Notes: generated by a model not told the origin, from the sequence alone. Shown: positions 16,915 through 25,346, counted from the first letter of the stretch. The stretch is DNA of 64,000 bases from Bradyrhizobium sp. SSBR45G (GCF_030159255.1 NZ_BSCT01000019.1:62001-126000); one strand, 5' to 3'. Numbers and translations are program-made.

Positions 16915-17485
16915 ATGATCACAGTGTACGGAGAAGGCAGGGGCTTCCGCGTCGTCTGGTTGCTGGAAGAGATGGACCTCCCATACCGGCTGCGGGACGT
17001 AGCCTCCTGGCCGGGGTCAAGAACGACGCCGAGTTCCTGGCGATCAATCCCGCCGGTTTCATTCCAGCGATCCGTGATGGCGATGTGACGATGGTCGAGT
17101 CGATTGCGATCATGGAGTACATCCTGGGGCGCCATGGGCCGACAGGCCTGGCGCCAGCTGCTCAGGACGCGGCCTTTCCCGCCTATCAGCAGTTTCTCCA
17201 CCTCGGCGAGGCAGGCCTCGCCGCCTCGCTTTTCTTCGTGTCGGGAGCGCGGCACCTGGCGCCGGAACCCGAGCGCGACAATTGGAGCGCGGGCGCTACA
17301 TGGCCGGCGATGCGTTCACCGCGGCGGACATTTCCGTGGGCTACGCGCTCGAAATGGCGCGGAAGAACGTCGGTGTCGTGTTCGGGGATAGTGTGCAAGC
17401 GTATGTGACGCGGCTGCGCGCCCGCGCCGGCTATCAGCGCGCCCTGGAGACGTGCCACGCGACGCGGCGCTGGTGGACGAGCTAG
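16915..17485 (+). pseudogene. Glutathione S-transferase pseudogene (two frame disruptions)
   Basis: The gene begins well, with GAGGAGG before ATG and the thioredoxin-like N-terminus FRVVWLLEEMDLPYRLRDV. Near 17010 the frame shifts by one base: inserting a base restores LAGVKNDAEFLAINPAGFIP, the cis-proline/INP region of GSTs, and ESIAIMEYI. Near 17285 the frame changes again, and the helical C-terminal part resumes at LERGRYMAGDAFTAADISVG, with some residues missing compared with normal GSTs. All three pieces are clearly one GST. Either it is a pseudogene or, less likely given two lesions plus a deletion, it contains sequencing errors. Confidence 0.82.
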
Positions 17486-17671
17486 GTGGAGAGGCCAGCC
17501 GATTGTGGCATATCGGCTGGTCAGGTAGATTCGAATTTGCCGAAGGAGCTCGGAGGAGAGTTTCGAAGATGATCACGCGAATACTCGTCGTGGGGCTGCC
17601 TCAGCTCCTGTGAACCTCTCCATGAGCAGGTTGATCATGGTCAGTTGTCGGGACGGTCCAGCGCGACGCTC

Positions 17672-17735
17672 GCTGCCGGCTTCTCCCCGCCTGCTGGGAG
17701 AGGCCGGATTGCATCGCAGATGCAATCGAGGGGGA
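17672..17735. repeat. Palindromic intergenic repeat with GATTGCATC hairpin
   Basis: GATTGCATC / GATGCAATC arms separated by GCA (17709-17729) form a perfect 9-bp hairpin, preceded by a CTCCCCGCC...GGGAGAGG pair. This is a common type of rhizobial intergenic palindrome. It is part of a repeat mosaic that fills 17672-17897. Confidence 0.65.
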
Positions 17736-17762
17736 CTCGCCGCACGGTCGGTGCGCGTGGCT

Positions 17763-17809
17763 GCCCCTCACCCCAACCCTCTCCCCGTGAAGAACGGGGA
17801 GAGGGAGCG
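17763..17809. repeat. Palindromic intergenic repeat, copy 2 (inverted)
   Basis: CCCTCACCCCAACCCTCTCC and the following hairpin repeat, in inverted orientation, the element at 15202-15246, with only a few changes. The stem is CTCTCCCCGT/ACGGGGAGAG with a short loop. Confidence 0.75.
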
Positions 17810-17819
17810 CACCGACATC

Positions 17820-17897
17820 GCCGAGCGGGGCGTAACGCGCGATCGTCACGATACGTGAGGCAGGGATGCGGTGGCCGCGATGTGTCGCAGCAGGCTC
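17820..17897. repeat. 78-bp direct repeat, left copy
   Basis: This segment (starting GCCGAG, ending GCAGCAGGCTC) recurs in the same orientation at 22492-22569 with about 7 differences in 78 bases. The two copies bracket the unknown beta-rich proteins and the two-component system. Confidence 0.8.
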
Positions 17898-17934
17898 AGC
17901 GCATGTCAGCGTGCTCTCGCGCCCCGGTGAGAGC

Positions 17935-18600
17935 CTAGACCGGAGTGAGCACGCCATTGCCGGAGGAGTCGAACACCAGAGTATAGTCATGCCCTATCGG
18001 CATCGGCCAACTCGGCGAGTCGGTCGGTACAGGGGCGCCAATGACCTCCGTCCCATTCGAGCGCACAAGCTCGTATGAGCCGGCTTTGACCACGACGCGT
18101 GCTTGCGGCGCGCATTGGATCGAGTAGCCCCATGCGACGTAGGGGACGCCGACGCCAAATCCAACGTTCACGGTATACTGCTGGGAATCGTAGGCAGGAA
18201 TGAGCCACCCCTCCTTGCCGTGCGTCACGGTGATCGACGCGTTCAGGACGAGCCTGAAGCTGTCGTCGTCGCTCGAATAGAGAACGTAGCTGGTATTCGG
18301 TGCGAGCTCGCCGTTCTTGAGGACGGAGGCCATCCAATAGAGCGGCAGGATCGTACTGAAATCGATCGCGACGTTCGAGGTCACGGTTTGCAGACCCGCG
18401 ACTCGGGCAACGCCGTTCGCTACCGGAGTCGCGGGCAAGAATGTCGCTACCAGGTCGACTTCGACGCTGGCCGTCGAAATCCAGACGCGGGTCGGTGGAA
18501 CGACGGTCGCGTGGGGTGGGAGGGCCGGCGCCGTCGCGGGCTGGAAGAACGGGTTAGCGTTCTCCAGCTGCGACTTGGTAATGAGGAAGCTAGGCACCAT
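17935..18600 (-). CDS. Unknown beta-rich protein, second gene of a pair
   Basis: A 221-residue protein with no signal peptide. It is rich in V, T, S and aromatic residues and predicted mostly beta (VWISTASVEVDLVATFLPAT, SYVLYSSDDDSFRLVLNASI, DYTLVFDSSGNGVLTPV). It starts 23 bases after the stop of the 345-residue gene upstream, so the two are probably co-transcribed. I do not recognise the family. The less GC-biased composition and repeat-bounded location suggest horizontal origin. Possible roles such as binding a ligand or partnering the upstream protein are speculation. Confidence 0.65.
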   Translation of the reverse strand: MVPSFLITKSQLENANPFFQPATAPALPPHATVVPPTRVWISTASVEVDLVATFLPATPVANGVARVAGLQTVTSNVAIDFSTILPLYWMASVLKNGELAPNTSYVLYSSDDDSFRLVLNASITVTHGKEGWLIPAYDSQQYTVNVGFGVGVPYVAWGYSIQCAPQARVVVKAGSYELVRSNGTEVIGAPVPTDSPSWPMPIGHDYTLVFDSSGNGVLTPV

Positions 18601-18623
18601 TTGCAGGTCCGAAACCGCCAGTG

Positions 18624-19661
18624 TCAGGCCTGGCCGCTCCCGCCGCCAAAAAGCAATTTGGCGCCGACGATGAACATGTCCTTGATGGCCTGGACGTTCT
18701 GCGACCCGGAGTAGGTGAAGTTCACGGTGGTGCCACCAACGATGCTGTTGACCGTGAATGTCGTATTCGACAGTACGAAGAAGGCGAACGCCGCGGTCAG
18801 CGCCGTCGTCACCGTGATGGTTCCGGTGAGGTAGGTGAAGTCGGCGTCGGAGGAGGCGCTTGAATTCCAGGACACCGACTTGAGGTAGTCGATTTGCCCG
18901 TTACCGTCGCTGAGATAGGCGAGCGCAAGCAGCTGATTGTGCTCGTCGGACCGGAGCCAGTCGAGATTCTCGGCAATCAGCATCGTCGGCGGCTTGCCGG
19001 GCGTCTTCGACCAATTGCCCGACGCGTCGTAGGTGACCGTGGCGTTTGCATATTGAAAATCGGTGGGCACGTTGACTTGAATCGAGTTGGTGGAGACGGT
19101 GTTCCAATCCGCCAACGAATTCGATCCGTAGTCGCCGATCGCGATATAGAACGAGAGCTTGGGTGTCAGCGTCCGTTTTTGCTGCGGCTTGGGCGACCAA
19201 CTCATCCCGATAAAGCCCGCTCCGGTCTGAATTCCGAACGACTGGTTGGAAAACCAGCCGCCATTCTCATTCTTTGCCTTGTCGAATTCGCCAGACGTGA
19301 TGGAGATCGAGTTCGCCGGAGCTTGATTTCCGAGGAGCCTCATCGTGGGTCCCTGCTGGGGCGGTATGGTCTTGTAGTCCGCCTGCCACTGGTCCTTGAG
19401 CGATGCATTGTTGGTCACACTGGAGGTGACCACGACGTCCAGCCCGACGGCATTGTTGCTGGCGCCCGCGCCGACCTTGTACTGGACGGGGACCGCGAAG
19501 AAGTTCGTCCCAGGCTGATTGCTGGCGATGGCAAGCGATGCGCTGGAATTGGCGTAGACGCCGGGATCGCTGACGAGCTCCTGGGGACGCTCCAGAAAGC
19601 ACCAGAAGATCTGTGTGTCGGCGGATTTGTTGACGAGGTAAATCGTATAAGTATCGACCAT
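18624..19661 (-). CDS. Unknown beta-rich protein, first gene of a pair
   Basis: A 345-residue protein without a signal peptide. The N-terminus TYTIYLVNKSADTQIFWCFL begins a beta-sandwich-like half with regular short strands (about 1-190, including GIQTGAGFIGMSWSPKPQQK and LSFYIAIGDYG). The rest contains LLALAYLSDGNGQIDYLKSV and a hydrophobic glycine/threonine-rich stretch (about residues 275-340, with TALTAAFAFFVLSNTTFTV). The N-terminal half recalls uncharacterised small proteins of fungi and bacteria that start with a Y-x-(I/V)-x-(V/L)-x-N strand, but I cannot name a family. It is followed 23 bases later by the 221-residue gene. Cytoplasmic or non-classically exported. Confidence 0.65.
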   Translation of the reverse strand: MVDTYTIYLVNKSADTQIFWCFLERPQELVSDPGVYANSSASLAIASNQPGTNFFAVPVQYKVGAGASNNAVGLDVVVTSSVTNNASLKDQWQADYKTIPPQQGPTMRLLGNQAPANSISITSGEFDKAKNENGGWFSNQSFGIQTGAGFIGMSWSPKPQQKRTLTPKLSFYIAIGDYGSNSLADWNTVSTNSIQVNVPTDFQYANATVTYDASGNWSKTPGKPPTMLIAENLDWLRSDEHNQLLALAYLSDGNGQIDYLKSVSWNSSASSDADFTYLTGTITVTTALTAAFAFFVLSNTTFTVNSIVGGTTVNFTYSGSQNVQAIKDMFIVGAKLLFGGGSGQA

Positions 19662-20055
19662 GGAAGAACCCTCCGGCTTGGTTGGTGGCTATGGCGGCTG
19701 CCTGATCGTCAGGCTCGAACGCCACAGTGTGAAGGGTAGTCTCTGCTGATGCGGGTCAACATCGGTGATCGCCCGTTCTTCGTTCAGGAGAAGCTGGGCG
19801 TTCGATGTCGGGGAATCCCCGATGACAGTCTGCGCGAGATGGCGCGCGGGAGCGCGAGCAGGCCTTGGCTTGGCTCTCCTCTGAGATAGCTGCACGATCG
19901 AAGTGGCCATCGCTTGCGCGGACGTCGCGGGCTGCAATCGAATGCGGACGGCGCCCTGCGAGTCCGCCGCTGCTCCGCCACGCGAGGGTGTGGTGTGTTC
20001 GCCGCAGAACGCGGAGGAATCTGTTTGGACATCCGTGAATGCAGCGCCTCCGCGA
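19662..20055. other. Intergenic gap upstream of the beta-rich pair
   Basis: About 390 bases between the start of the beta-rich gene pair and the end of the response regulator gene. It should contain the promoter for the pair. Open frames on both strands here lack protein-like composition, and I see no strong hairpin. Confidence 0.35.
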
Positions 20056-20736
20056 TCATTCTCCGCTCTCGACGAAGCGGATCGCGTGGCGCAACAATTC
20101 GGACCCGTTCTCAAGGCCGAGTTTCTGCTTGATGTGTTCGCGGTAGGTTTCGATGGTCTTGGGGCTCAGATGCAGGGCGGTGGCGATCTCACGGGTGCGA
20201 CTGCCGACGCCGATCAGCCGGAAGACCTGCAATTCGCGATCGCTGAGCGCGGCAAAGGAATTCGCTGCGGGGCAGGCGTCACCGAAGAAGCGCGCCGCGA
20301 GCGTCGTTCCGAATGCTTCGCTGACATAAATCTGGCCATTCAGGACGCGACGGATCGCCTTCAGGACGTCCTCGCAGAGTTGCTGCTTGTTGACATACCC
20401 GTGAGCGCCGGCGCGCAAAGCCCGTTCTGCATAGAGAGCCTCTTCGTGCATGGAGAGCACGAGGCTTGGAATGTCGGGGTGATTGATCTTCATCGCCTTC
20501 ACAAAATCGAGCCCGTCCGCGCCACCCTTGAGCGTGAGATCGACGATGGCGAGATTCGGCGGCCGACGGGCCAAGGCCAGCAGCGCAGCTTTGCCGTCGC
20601 CGGCTTCAGCCGAAACGGCGAGGTCGGGCTCGCCCTCGATCAGCGCGATCAGAGCGCGCCGCATCAATGGATGGTCGTCAACGACGACAATCGTGCGTTT
20701 CGTCGTCGAGCCGTCGCCGGATTTGGCTGGAATCAT
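20056..20736 (-). CDS. NarL/FixJ-type response regulator
   Basis: A 226-residue protein. Residues about 15-130 are a receiver domain: acidic pocket VVVDDHP, phospho-acceptor aspartate in NLAIVDLTLKGGADG, and Lys in GAHGYVNKQQ. Residues about 160-222 are a LuxR-type helix-turn-helix (LSDRELQVFRLIGVGSRTRE, then IATALHLSPKTIETYREHIK). Its ATG overlaps the stop of the histidine kinase gene by four bases, so both are translated together. The output genes are unknown; the neighbouring beta-rich pair lies immediately downstream on the same strand and is a candidate. Confidence 0.9.
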   Translation of the reverse strand: MIPAKSGDGSTTKRTIVVVDDHPLMRRALIALIEGEPDLAVSAEAGDGKAALLALARRPPNLAIVDLTLKGGADGLDFVKAMKINHPDIPSLVLSMHEEALYAERALRAGAHGYVNKQQLCEDVLKAIRRVLNGQIYVSEAFGTTLAARFFGDACPAANSFAALSDRELQVFRLIGVGSRTREIATALHLSPKTIETYREHIKQKLGLENGSELLRHAIRFVESGE

Positions 20737-21893
20737 GTCTGTGCTGGCCGAGGATAGACCGGTCGGGTCGCGCTAGGAGGAGGGCTCAATGTTGCTGCGG
20801 GGGCGGCGTTTCGCGTTCGCGCGTCGACCGCCCATGCACATTCCACGCGCGTGCCGCGCGGCGAGGCCGGCTCGACCATCAGTGCAGCGCCGATCAGGCG
20901 CGCACGATACTCCATGCTCCGCAACCCAATGCCTGCGGCTTCGAGCCGGCGTTCCCCCATGCCAATGCCGTTATCGACGACGCTCAGCAAGATCCGACCC
21001 TTGCGATAGCGCAAGCGAATGATGATCCGTGTGGCTTTGGCGTGGGCGATGACGTTGCTTACGGCTTCCTGAGCGATCCGATAGAGATGCGTGGCGACCT
21101 GGGCGTCCAGCCCGGGCAGATGCCGGTCATGGAGAAGGATGCAGCTGACGGGGTGCAACGCCCCGATGTTCGCCGCCAGCGTTTCCAGCGCCAGGGGCAG
21201 GCTCGACGGCGTCACCCCGGCCCAGTCCAATCCCCGGGCGAGATTTCTTGCATCCCCCACGCTTTGCTTGAGAAGTGCCGTGAGCTCGGCCGCGGCTGCG
21301 GCCGCGGGATCGTCGCGTCCCGCCAATTTGCGCGCAAGCGTCGCGCTGAGGGTGCATATGCCGGCCAGGCTCTGACACAAGCCGTCGTGCAACTCGCGGC
21401 CAATGCGTCCCTTCTCGCGATCTGCGGCCTCGATGAGTTCACGTTGCAACCGACGCTCGCCCGTCACGTCACGCCCGATCGCTCCGATCCCTGGTCGCAA
21501 GGGCGATGCGGCCAGGCTCCAAATCATCCGGAGTTCGGTCCCATCTTTGCCGCGCAGGCGATTCTCGAAGCCTCTCGTCTCGGCGACCGCAGCCGCGTCG
21601 CACAGCGCGGCTGCGGTCGCGGCGCGATCGTCGGGATGGGCAAGATCGACGAAGCGCCTGCGACTGAGGTCTGCTTTCGTCCATCCAAGGCGCGCTTCCC
21701 AGGACATGTTGACGCGTTCCAATTGGCCGCTCACGTCAATGAGACACGTCAAGTCGCTGCTTAATTCGAATAGGCTTTCAAACCGGGCATCGTCGCTAGT
21801 CGGCGCCGTCCAAACAGGGTTCGAGCCGCACTGGCCTGACATACAAAGACTCCCGCAATTCGAGGAGTGGCCAACCTGATGAGACAAAAGCAA
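20733..21893 (-). CDS. Soluble PAS-domain histidine kinase (HisKA_3 type)
   Basis: A 386-residue kinase with no membrane segment. Residues about 35-150 form a PAS domain (LFELSSDLTCLIDVSGQLER, VNMSWEARLGWTKADL, FVDLAHPDDRA). Residues about 160-235 are a HisKA_3 dimerisation domain with the phospho-histidine in GRIGRELHDGLCQSLAGICT. Residues about 265-360 are the HATPase (HLYRIAQEAVSNVIAHAKAT, VVDNGIGMGE, GLRSMEYRARLIGA). The start is uncertain; the first 15-20 residues may not be translated. It phosphorylates the adjacent regulator by coupling of the two genes. The PAS sequence has no visible haem or flavin signature. Confidence 0.88.
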   Translation of the reverse strand: MLLSHQVGHSSNCGSLCMSGQCGSNPVWTAPTSDDARFESLFELSSDLTCLIDVSGQLERVNMSWEARLGWTKADLSRRRFVDLAHPDDRAATAAALCDAAAVAETRGFENRLRGKDGTELRMIWSLAASPLRPGIGAIGRDVTGERRLQRELIEAADREKGRIGRELHDGLCQSLAGICTLSATLARKLAGRDDPAAAAAAELTALLKQSVGDARNLARGLDWAGVTPSSLPLALETLAANIGALHPVSCILLHDRHLPGLDAQVATHLYRIAQEAVSNVIAHAKATRIIIRLRYRKGRILLSVVDNGIGMGERRLEAAGIGLRSMEYRARLIGAALMVEPASPRGTRVECAWAVDARTRNAAPAATLSPPPSATRPVYPRPAQT

Positions 21894-22491
21894 TAAGCTG
21901 GTTGCGCTCGTTTTCGATCTAAATCACTCGAAAGCTCGTGTGAACTAACACAACGTCAGATTGTATTGTTGGATTGTTCGCTGGTCAAGCTGCTGCATGT
22001 CGTCATGCTGAAGATAGAGACGCATCCACGAAGATATTTCCACGCGCCGTCGGCGCTCGATGCGACGTTGCGCTCGTCTTGGTAGTTAGGCGAAAAGTTG
22101 ATCCTAATTGTTGATAATCCGTCTTGGCGGCGCGGGATGGTGCCGTGCTCGTCGAAATGACGGCAATCCAGGATAATCGCCTGACGGGCCGAGGGTGCGA
22201 ACCGAGTCGTCAGGATGAGAAGGTGGCCGCCGCTGAGGCTCGATCGCGCGATCATCAGCACGACCAGCGCTACTCGTGACGGTCTGGAACGCCGAACGTG
22301 CCCGTCGGGCAAATCACTCTGCGCGCTTTGACTGCGTTGCGCGGAATCCGGTATGGCCGGCGCAGCCGTATCACGGCTGGGGCGATCTGAATTCGTCCGA
22401 CAAATCAGAGCGATGTCACGCTGGTCGTGACGCCGGCGAAAAATCGCTTTCGTTTTTGCATAAATCATGCATGATGCGCGCATCCTGCCTC

Positions 22492-22569
22492 GCCGAGAGG
22501 GACGTAGCGCGCGATCGTCACGACACGTGAGGCAGGGATGCGGTGGCCGCGAAGGTTCGCAGCAGGCTC
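22492..22569. repeat. 78-bp direct repeat, right copy
   Basis: It matches 17820-17897 at about 71 of 78 positions and lies in the same orientation, 4.6 kb away. Confidence 0.8.
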
Positions 22570-22729
22570 GAAAGAGCATGCCGACGAACGAACCTCTTGC
22601 GGACGTGAAGTCGCAGCGGCCCGACACCCCGAAGCTGGTGTCAACTCGCGACGAAGCTTCGCTTCGCGCGGGAATGGTGGCCAACAAGCCGGCGCACCAG
22701 GGCGACTGCGTATAAGCGTGAAGACCATC

Positions 22730-22836
22730 GCGCAGGGAAGGCCGGGTGTTCTCGGCTGCACCTGTGGTACCTGCCGCCTGCATTTTTTTTCGCAGGCGGG
22801 CCGCAGGCGTCAGCCGACGCCTGGCCTTCCCTGCGC
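22730..22836. repeat. 107-bp nested palindromic element
   Basis: The outer arms GCGCAGGGAAGGCC (22730-22743) and 22823-22836 are perfect 14-bp complements. Inside them CGGCTG (22753-22758) pairs with 22811-22816, and CCGCCTGC (22774-22781) pairs with 22792-22799 around a loop of T residues. The whole can fold as one long multi-bulged hairpin. It resembles a repeated intergenic element I associate with Bradyrhizobium genomes. Confidence 0.7.
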
Positions 22837-23086
22837 CCTCTCGATCCGTCGAAGGGCCATCCACTCGCATAACTCGGGCGTGATCCGCCGCGAGATTGCG
22901 GATGCGCGCGCCGGCTGTTTGAAACGTGGATAGGACTGCGAGAGAGTCCCTTCGTCAGGCGCGGCGCATCGTGCTGGTTTCCAGCATTTGTTCCATCAGC
23001 ATCATGACGTTTTAGGCCACATGGAACCGGAACCGCAGGCGCTTCTCGTTGTTGTTCGGCATCTCGACAACACTGGAGGAGAGAGA

Positions 23087-23479
23087 ATGATGAGGACACG
23101 TCTTGCCGTTTCGCTGATCGCCACCTCGCTGCTGGCCTCGACCGCGGCGTTTGCCCAGTCCACCACCGTCGAAGGTGCGGCCAACGGCGCTGCCGCGGGC
23201 GGCGCGGTGGCTGGACCGGTCGGCGCGATGGTCGGTGGCACGGTTGGTGCCGCCGTGGGCGCTGCCGTGGAGATCCCGAATGCCGTGATCACCTCGATCG
23301 ATGCCGAGCGGGCGCCGTCGGTGGTGGTGCGCGAGCGCGTCGTGGTCGGCGAGCCGCTGCCCGATACGGTCGAGCTGCGCCCCGTGCCGCGCTACACCGA
23401 GTATCGCTACGCCGTGGTCAATGATCGCCGTGTGATCGTCGATCCGCGCACCCGCCGGGTCATCAAGATCATCGAGTGA
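23087..23479 (+). CDS. Exported DUF1236-like small protein
   Basis: A protein of about 130 residues. The signal peptide (RTRLAVSLIATSLLASTAAFAQ) is followed by a glycine/alanine zipper (GAANGAAAGGAVAGPVGAMV), then an acidic linker and the C-terminal segment YRYAVVNDRRVIVDPRTRRV, typical of DUF1236. It is expected in the periplasm or outer membrane; glycine zippers can insert in membranes. GGAGG lies 6 bases before the first of two adjacent ATGs. The function of the family is unknown. Confidence 0.82.
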   Translation: MMRTRLAVSLIATSLLASTAAFAQSTTVEGAANGAAAGGAVAGPVGAMVGGTVGAAVGAAVEIPNAVITSIDAERAPSVVVRERVVVGEPLPDTVELRPVPRYTEYRYAVVNDRRVIVDPRTRRVIKIIE

Positions 23480-23495
23480 TCTGACGAAGCAAAGA

Positions 23496-23528
23496 GGGGC
23501 CCGGCCGCGATCGTGGCCGGGCCCCTTC
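23496..23528 (+). terminator. Terminator after the DUF1236-like gene
   Basis: GGGGCCCGGCC (23496-23506) pairs perfectly with 23515-23525, an 11-bp GC stem with an 8-base loop, followed by TTCTG. It lies 16 bases after the stop codon and may also serve the convergent VanZ-like gene. Confidence 0.75.
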
Positions 23529-23563
23529 TGCGTTGAGGGAGCGCGCGTTCAGGGAATTTGCGT

Positions 23564-23917
23564 TCAGGTGGTCTGCGGACGAAGCTGGCGCGCCAGCCAG
23601 TCCAGCGCGGCGGCCAGACCGAAGCCTGCGCAGGCGGCCGCAGCGTCGACCACGAAATCCTCCAGCCGTGCGTGGCGCCCGGGCGCCCAGAACTGCGCCA
23701 GCTCGAGGGCCCCGATCAGGATCACCGCGACGGCGGTCGTCAGCAGCCGCTGGCTGCGATAGGCGAGGCCGAAAGCGAGGCCGATCAGGACGAAGGCGAG
23801 GGCGTGCTCGCCATCCTGGCCGAGCGGGGAATGTGGCCGATAGTTCGGGGGGCCCAGCGTCGCGAACGCAACGGCTGCCGCGAGCAGCCAGGCCGAGAGA
23901 CGGAACACGATCTTCAT
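23564..23917 (-). CDS. VanZ-like membrane protein
   Basis: A 117-residue protein with about four hydrophobic segments (residues 5-22, 38-53, 59-77 and 90-107). The segments DGEHALAFVLIGLAFGLAYR and GALELAQFWAPGRHARLEDF match the VanZ-like pattern, with conserved His and Asp in E-x-x-Q-x-(F/W)-x-x-x-R-x-x-x-x-x-D. These proteins sit in the inner membrane and have no agreed biochemical role apart from VanZ-linked teicoplanin resistance. Single gene, convergent with the DUF1236-like gene. Confidence 0.75.
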   Translation of the reverse strand: MKIVFRLSAWLLAAAVAFATLGPPNYRPHSPLGQDGEHALAFVLIGLAFGLAYRSQRLLTTAVAVILIGALELAQFWAPGRHARLEDFVVDAAAACAGFGLAAALDWLARQLRPQTT

Positions 23918-24036
23918 GAGCGCTGCTTAGCATGATCCGGGCCGCGAGCCCGGCTCACGGCTGCTTGAGCCGCGGGTTTAGTTAACGTGGTTCGGAATGC
24001 GGAACCGAGCCCCCATCGGTCCGCGCGCGGTCGCCG

Positions 24037-24636
24037 TCAGATCGGCTGGCGAACGCCGAGGCCCTGCATGAAACGCTCGCGGATCTGCGCGGGATCGCGC
24101 CGGGTGGCGCCGACGCCGGGCTTGTCGTCGATCCGCGCCGCAATCAGCACAGGGCCGGCGGTCGCCAGCGCAGCATCGACCAGTCGTTCGAAATCCTCCT
24201 CGTCGGCTGCCCAATGACTCGCGGCAATGCCGCAGCCTGCGGCGATGGCCACGATGTCGGCGTGCCGGGCCGGCGTCGGCTGGCTGCCGGTGATCTGGTA
24301 GATGCCGTTGTCCATGACGATGATGGCGAGATTTTTGGGAGCGAGCGTCGCAATTGTGGTCAGGCATCCGAGCTGCATCAGCAGCGAGCCGTCGCCTTCG
24401 AGCGCGAACACGGGGCGCTGCGGCTGCGCCAGCGCGACGCCGAGCGCGATCGGGCAGGCCAGCCCCATGCTGCCGAGCATGTAGAAATTCTGCGGCCTTG
24501 GGCCCGCCGCCCAGAGGTCGAAATTGGTGTTGCCGATGCCGCCGATCACGGCTTCCTCGTGCTTGAGCTTCGCGACCAGCCGGCAGGTGAGGTCGGCGCG
24601 GTTCATGATCTTGGTGTTACTCAGAGCCGCGCTCAT
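24037..24636 (-). CDS. TPP-binding decarboxylase, beta subunit (sulfopyruvate/phosphonopyruvate decarboxylase-like)
   Basis: A 199-residue subunit carrying the pyrophosphate-binding half of a thiamine-diphosphate enzyme. The motif is GDGSLLMQLGCLTTIATLAP followed by IIVMDNGIYQITGSQ, and YMLGSMGLACPIALGVALAQ sits before it. Size and split layout match ComE-type sulfopyruvate decarboxylase and related phosphonopyruvate decarboxylases. It overlaps the alpha gene by four bases (ATGA), so the two subunits are made together. The substrate is not shown by sequence; a 3-substituted pyruvate is the family expectation. Confidence 0.82.
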   Translation of the reverse strand: MSAALSNTKIMNRADLTCRLVAKLKHEEAVIGGIGNTNFDLWAAGPRPQNFYMLGSMGLACPIALGVALAQPQRPVFALEGDGSLLMQLGCLTTIATLAPKNLAIIVMDNGIYQITGSQPTPARHADIVAIAAGCGIAASHWAADEEDFERLVDAALATAGPVLIAARIDDKPGVGATRRDPAQIRERFMQGLGVRQPI

Positions 24637-25181
24637 GCAAACACCTTTCCGCCGGTGAGCAGCGGCGACAGGATCAGCGCCACCGGCGCCTGCGTCGCGA
24701 CCGCCTGCTTGATCGAGCGGTCGACGGTGAATTCGAGCTCGTCGAGGCGGGTCATGGTGTGGTGCTCCATCGCCAGCGCATCGAGCACCGGCCGCATCGT
24801 GCGGCAGACCAGCGACTGGCCGTAGTTGAATTCGCCGAGCGTGCCGCGCTCGGACACGACCATGATCAGCGGGATCTGGCAGGGCACGACCAGCGAGGCC
24901 AGCACGTTCGGCAAGGTCGCGAAGCCCGAGGTCTGCATCAGGAGCGCGCCGCGCCGGCCGCCCATCCAGGCCCCCGTGAGAATGCCGACCGCTTCCTCCT
25001 CCCGCGCGGTGGCGAAGGTGGTGAAGAACGGGTCGTCGTGCAGGCCCTGGATCAGCGGCGTCAGGACACGGTCGGGAACGTAGGGGACGAGGCCGATCTC
25101 GTTGCGCTTGAAGCTGCGCAGAATGATGTCGTGCCAGCCCGGCGTGGATGCCGATCGCGCCGCATCGGCCTCGGTGGCCAT
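24633..25181 (-). CDS. TPP-binding decarboxylase, alpha subunit
   Basis: A 182-residue pyrimidine-binding half of the split enzyme. The residues GLVPYVPDRVLTPLIQGLHD and FTTFATAREEEAVGILTGAW, with the activating glutamate in REEEAVG, match ComD-type subunits. The segment MQTSGFATLPNVLASLVVPC is the expected cofactor pocket. I place the start at the ATG at 25181 because GGGAGAG precedes it; an ATG six residues upstream is possible, and the longer open frame is antisense to the dehydrogenase promoter. It is divergent from a D-2-hydroxyacid dehydrogenase with 165 bases between them. Confidence 0.82.
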   Translation of the reverse strand: MATEADAARSASTPGWHDIILRSFKRNEIGLVPYVPDRVLTPLIQGLHDDPFFTTFATAREEEAVGILTGAWMGGRRGALLMQTSGFATLPNVLASLVVPCQIPLIMVVSERGTLGEFNYGQSLVCRTMRPVLDALAMEHHTMTRLDELEFTVDRSIKQAVATQAPVALILSPLLTGGKVFA

Positions 25182-25346
25182 TCCCGTCTCTCCCGTCATG
25201 GTCGCGGCGTTGCCGACGCCTGCGTGGCTCGTTGGCGCCGAGCTTGACGGCCCGGGGACGATTGTCAACATGCCGGCCCCGGCCGGTCGGGCATCCGCCT
25301 TCCCAAGTCCGGGATCAAGAGCAAGAAACCAGGAGGTCACCTGTTC

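Larger units (their letters stand above)
21894..23086. other. Long gene-free region filled with repeats
   Basis: Nearly 1.2 kb with no supported gene. 21894-22260 is AT-richer and includes the kinase promoter; a minus-strand frame across it ends in polar sequence and has no ribosome site. 22260-22490 contains CCCGTCGGGCAAATCA-type sequence that resembles dispersed Bradyrhizobium intergenic DNA. 22492-22569 is the right copy of the 78-bp repeat. 22640-22860 is a large nested palindrome. The last 100 bases hold the promoter of the next gene. Confidence 0.5.

Noticed and set aside
21956..22870. 304-codon minus-strand frame
   Set aside because: It crosses the repeat mosaic and large palindrome; a protein-coding region would not be expected to match dispersed repeats.
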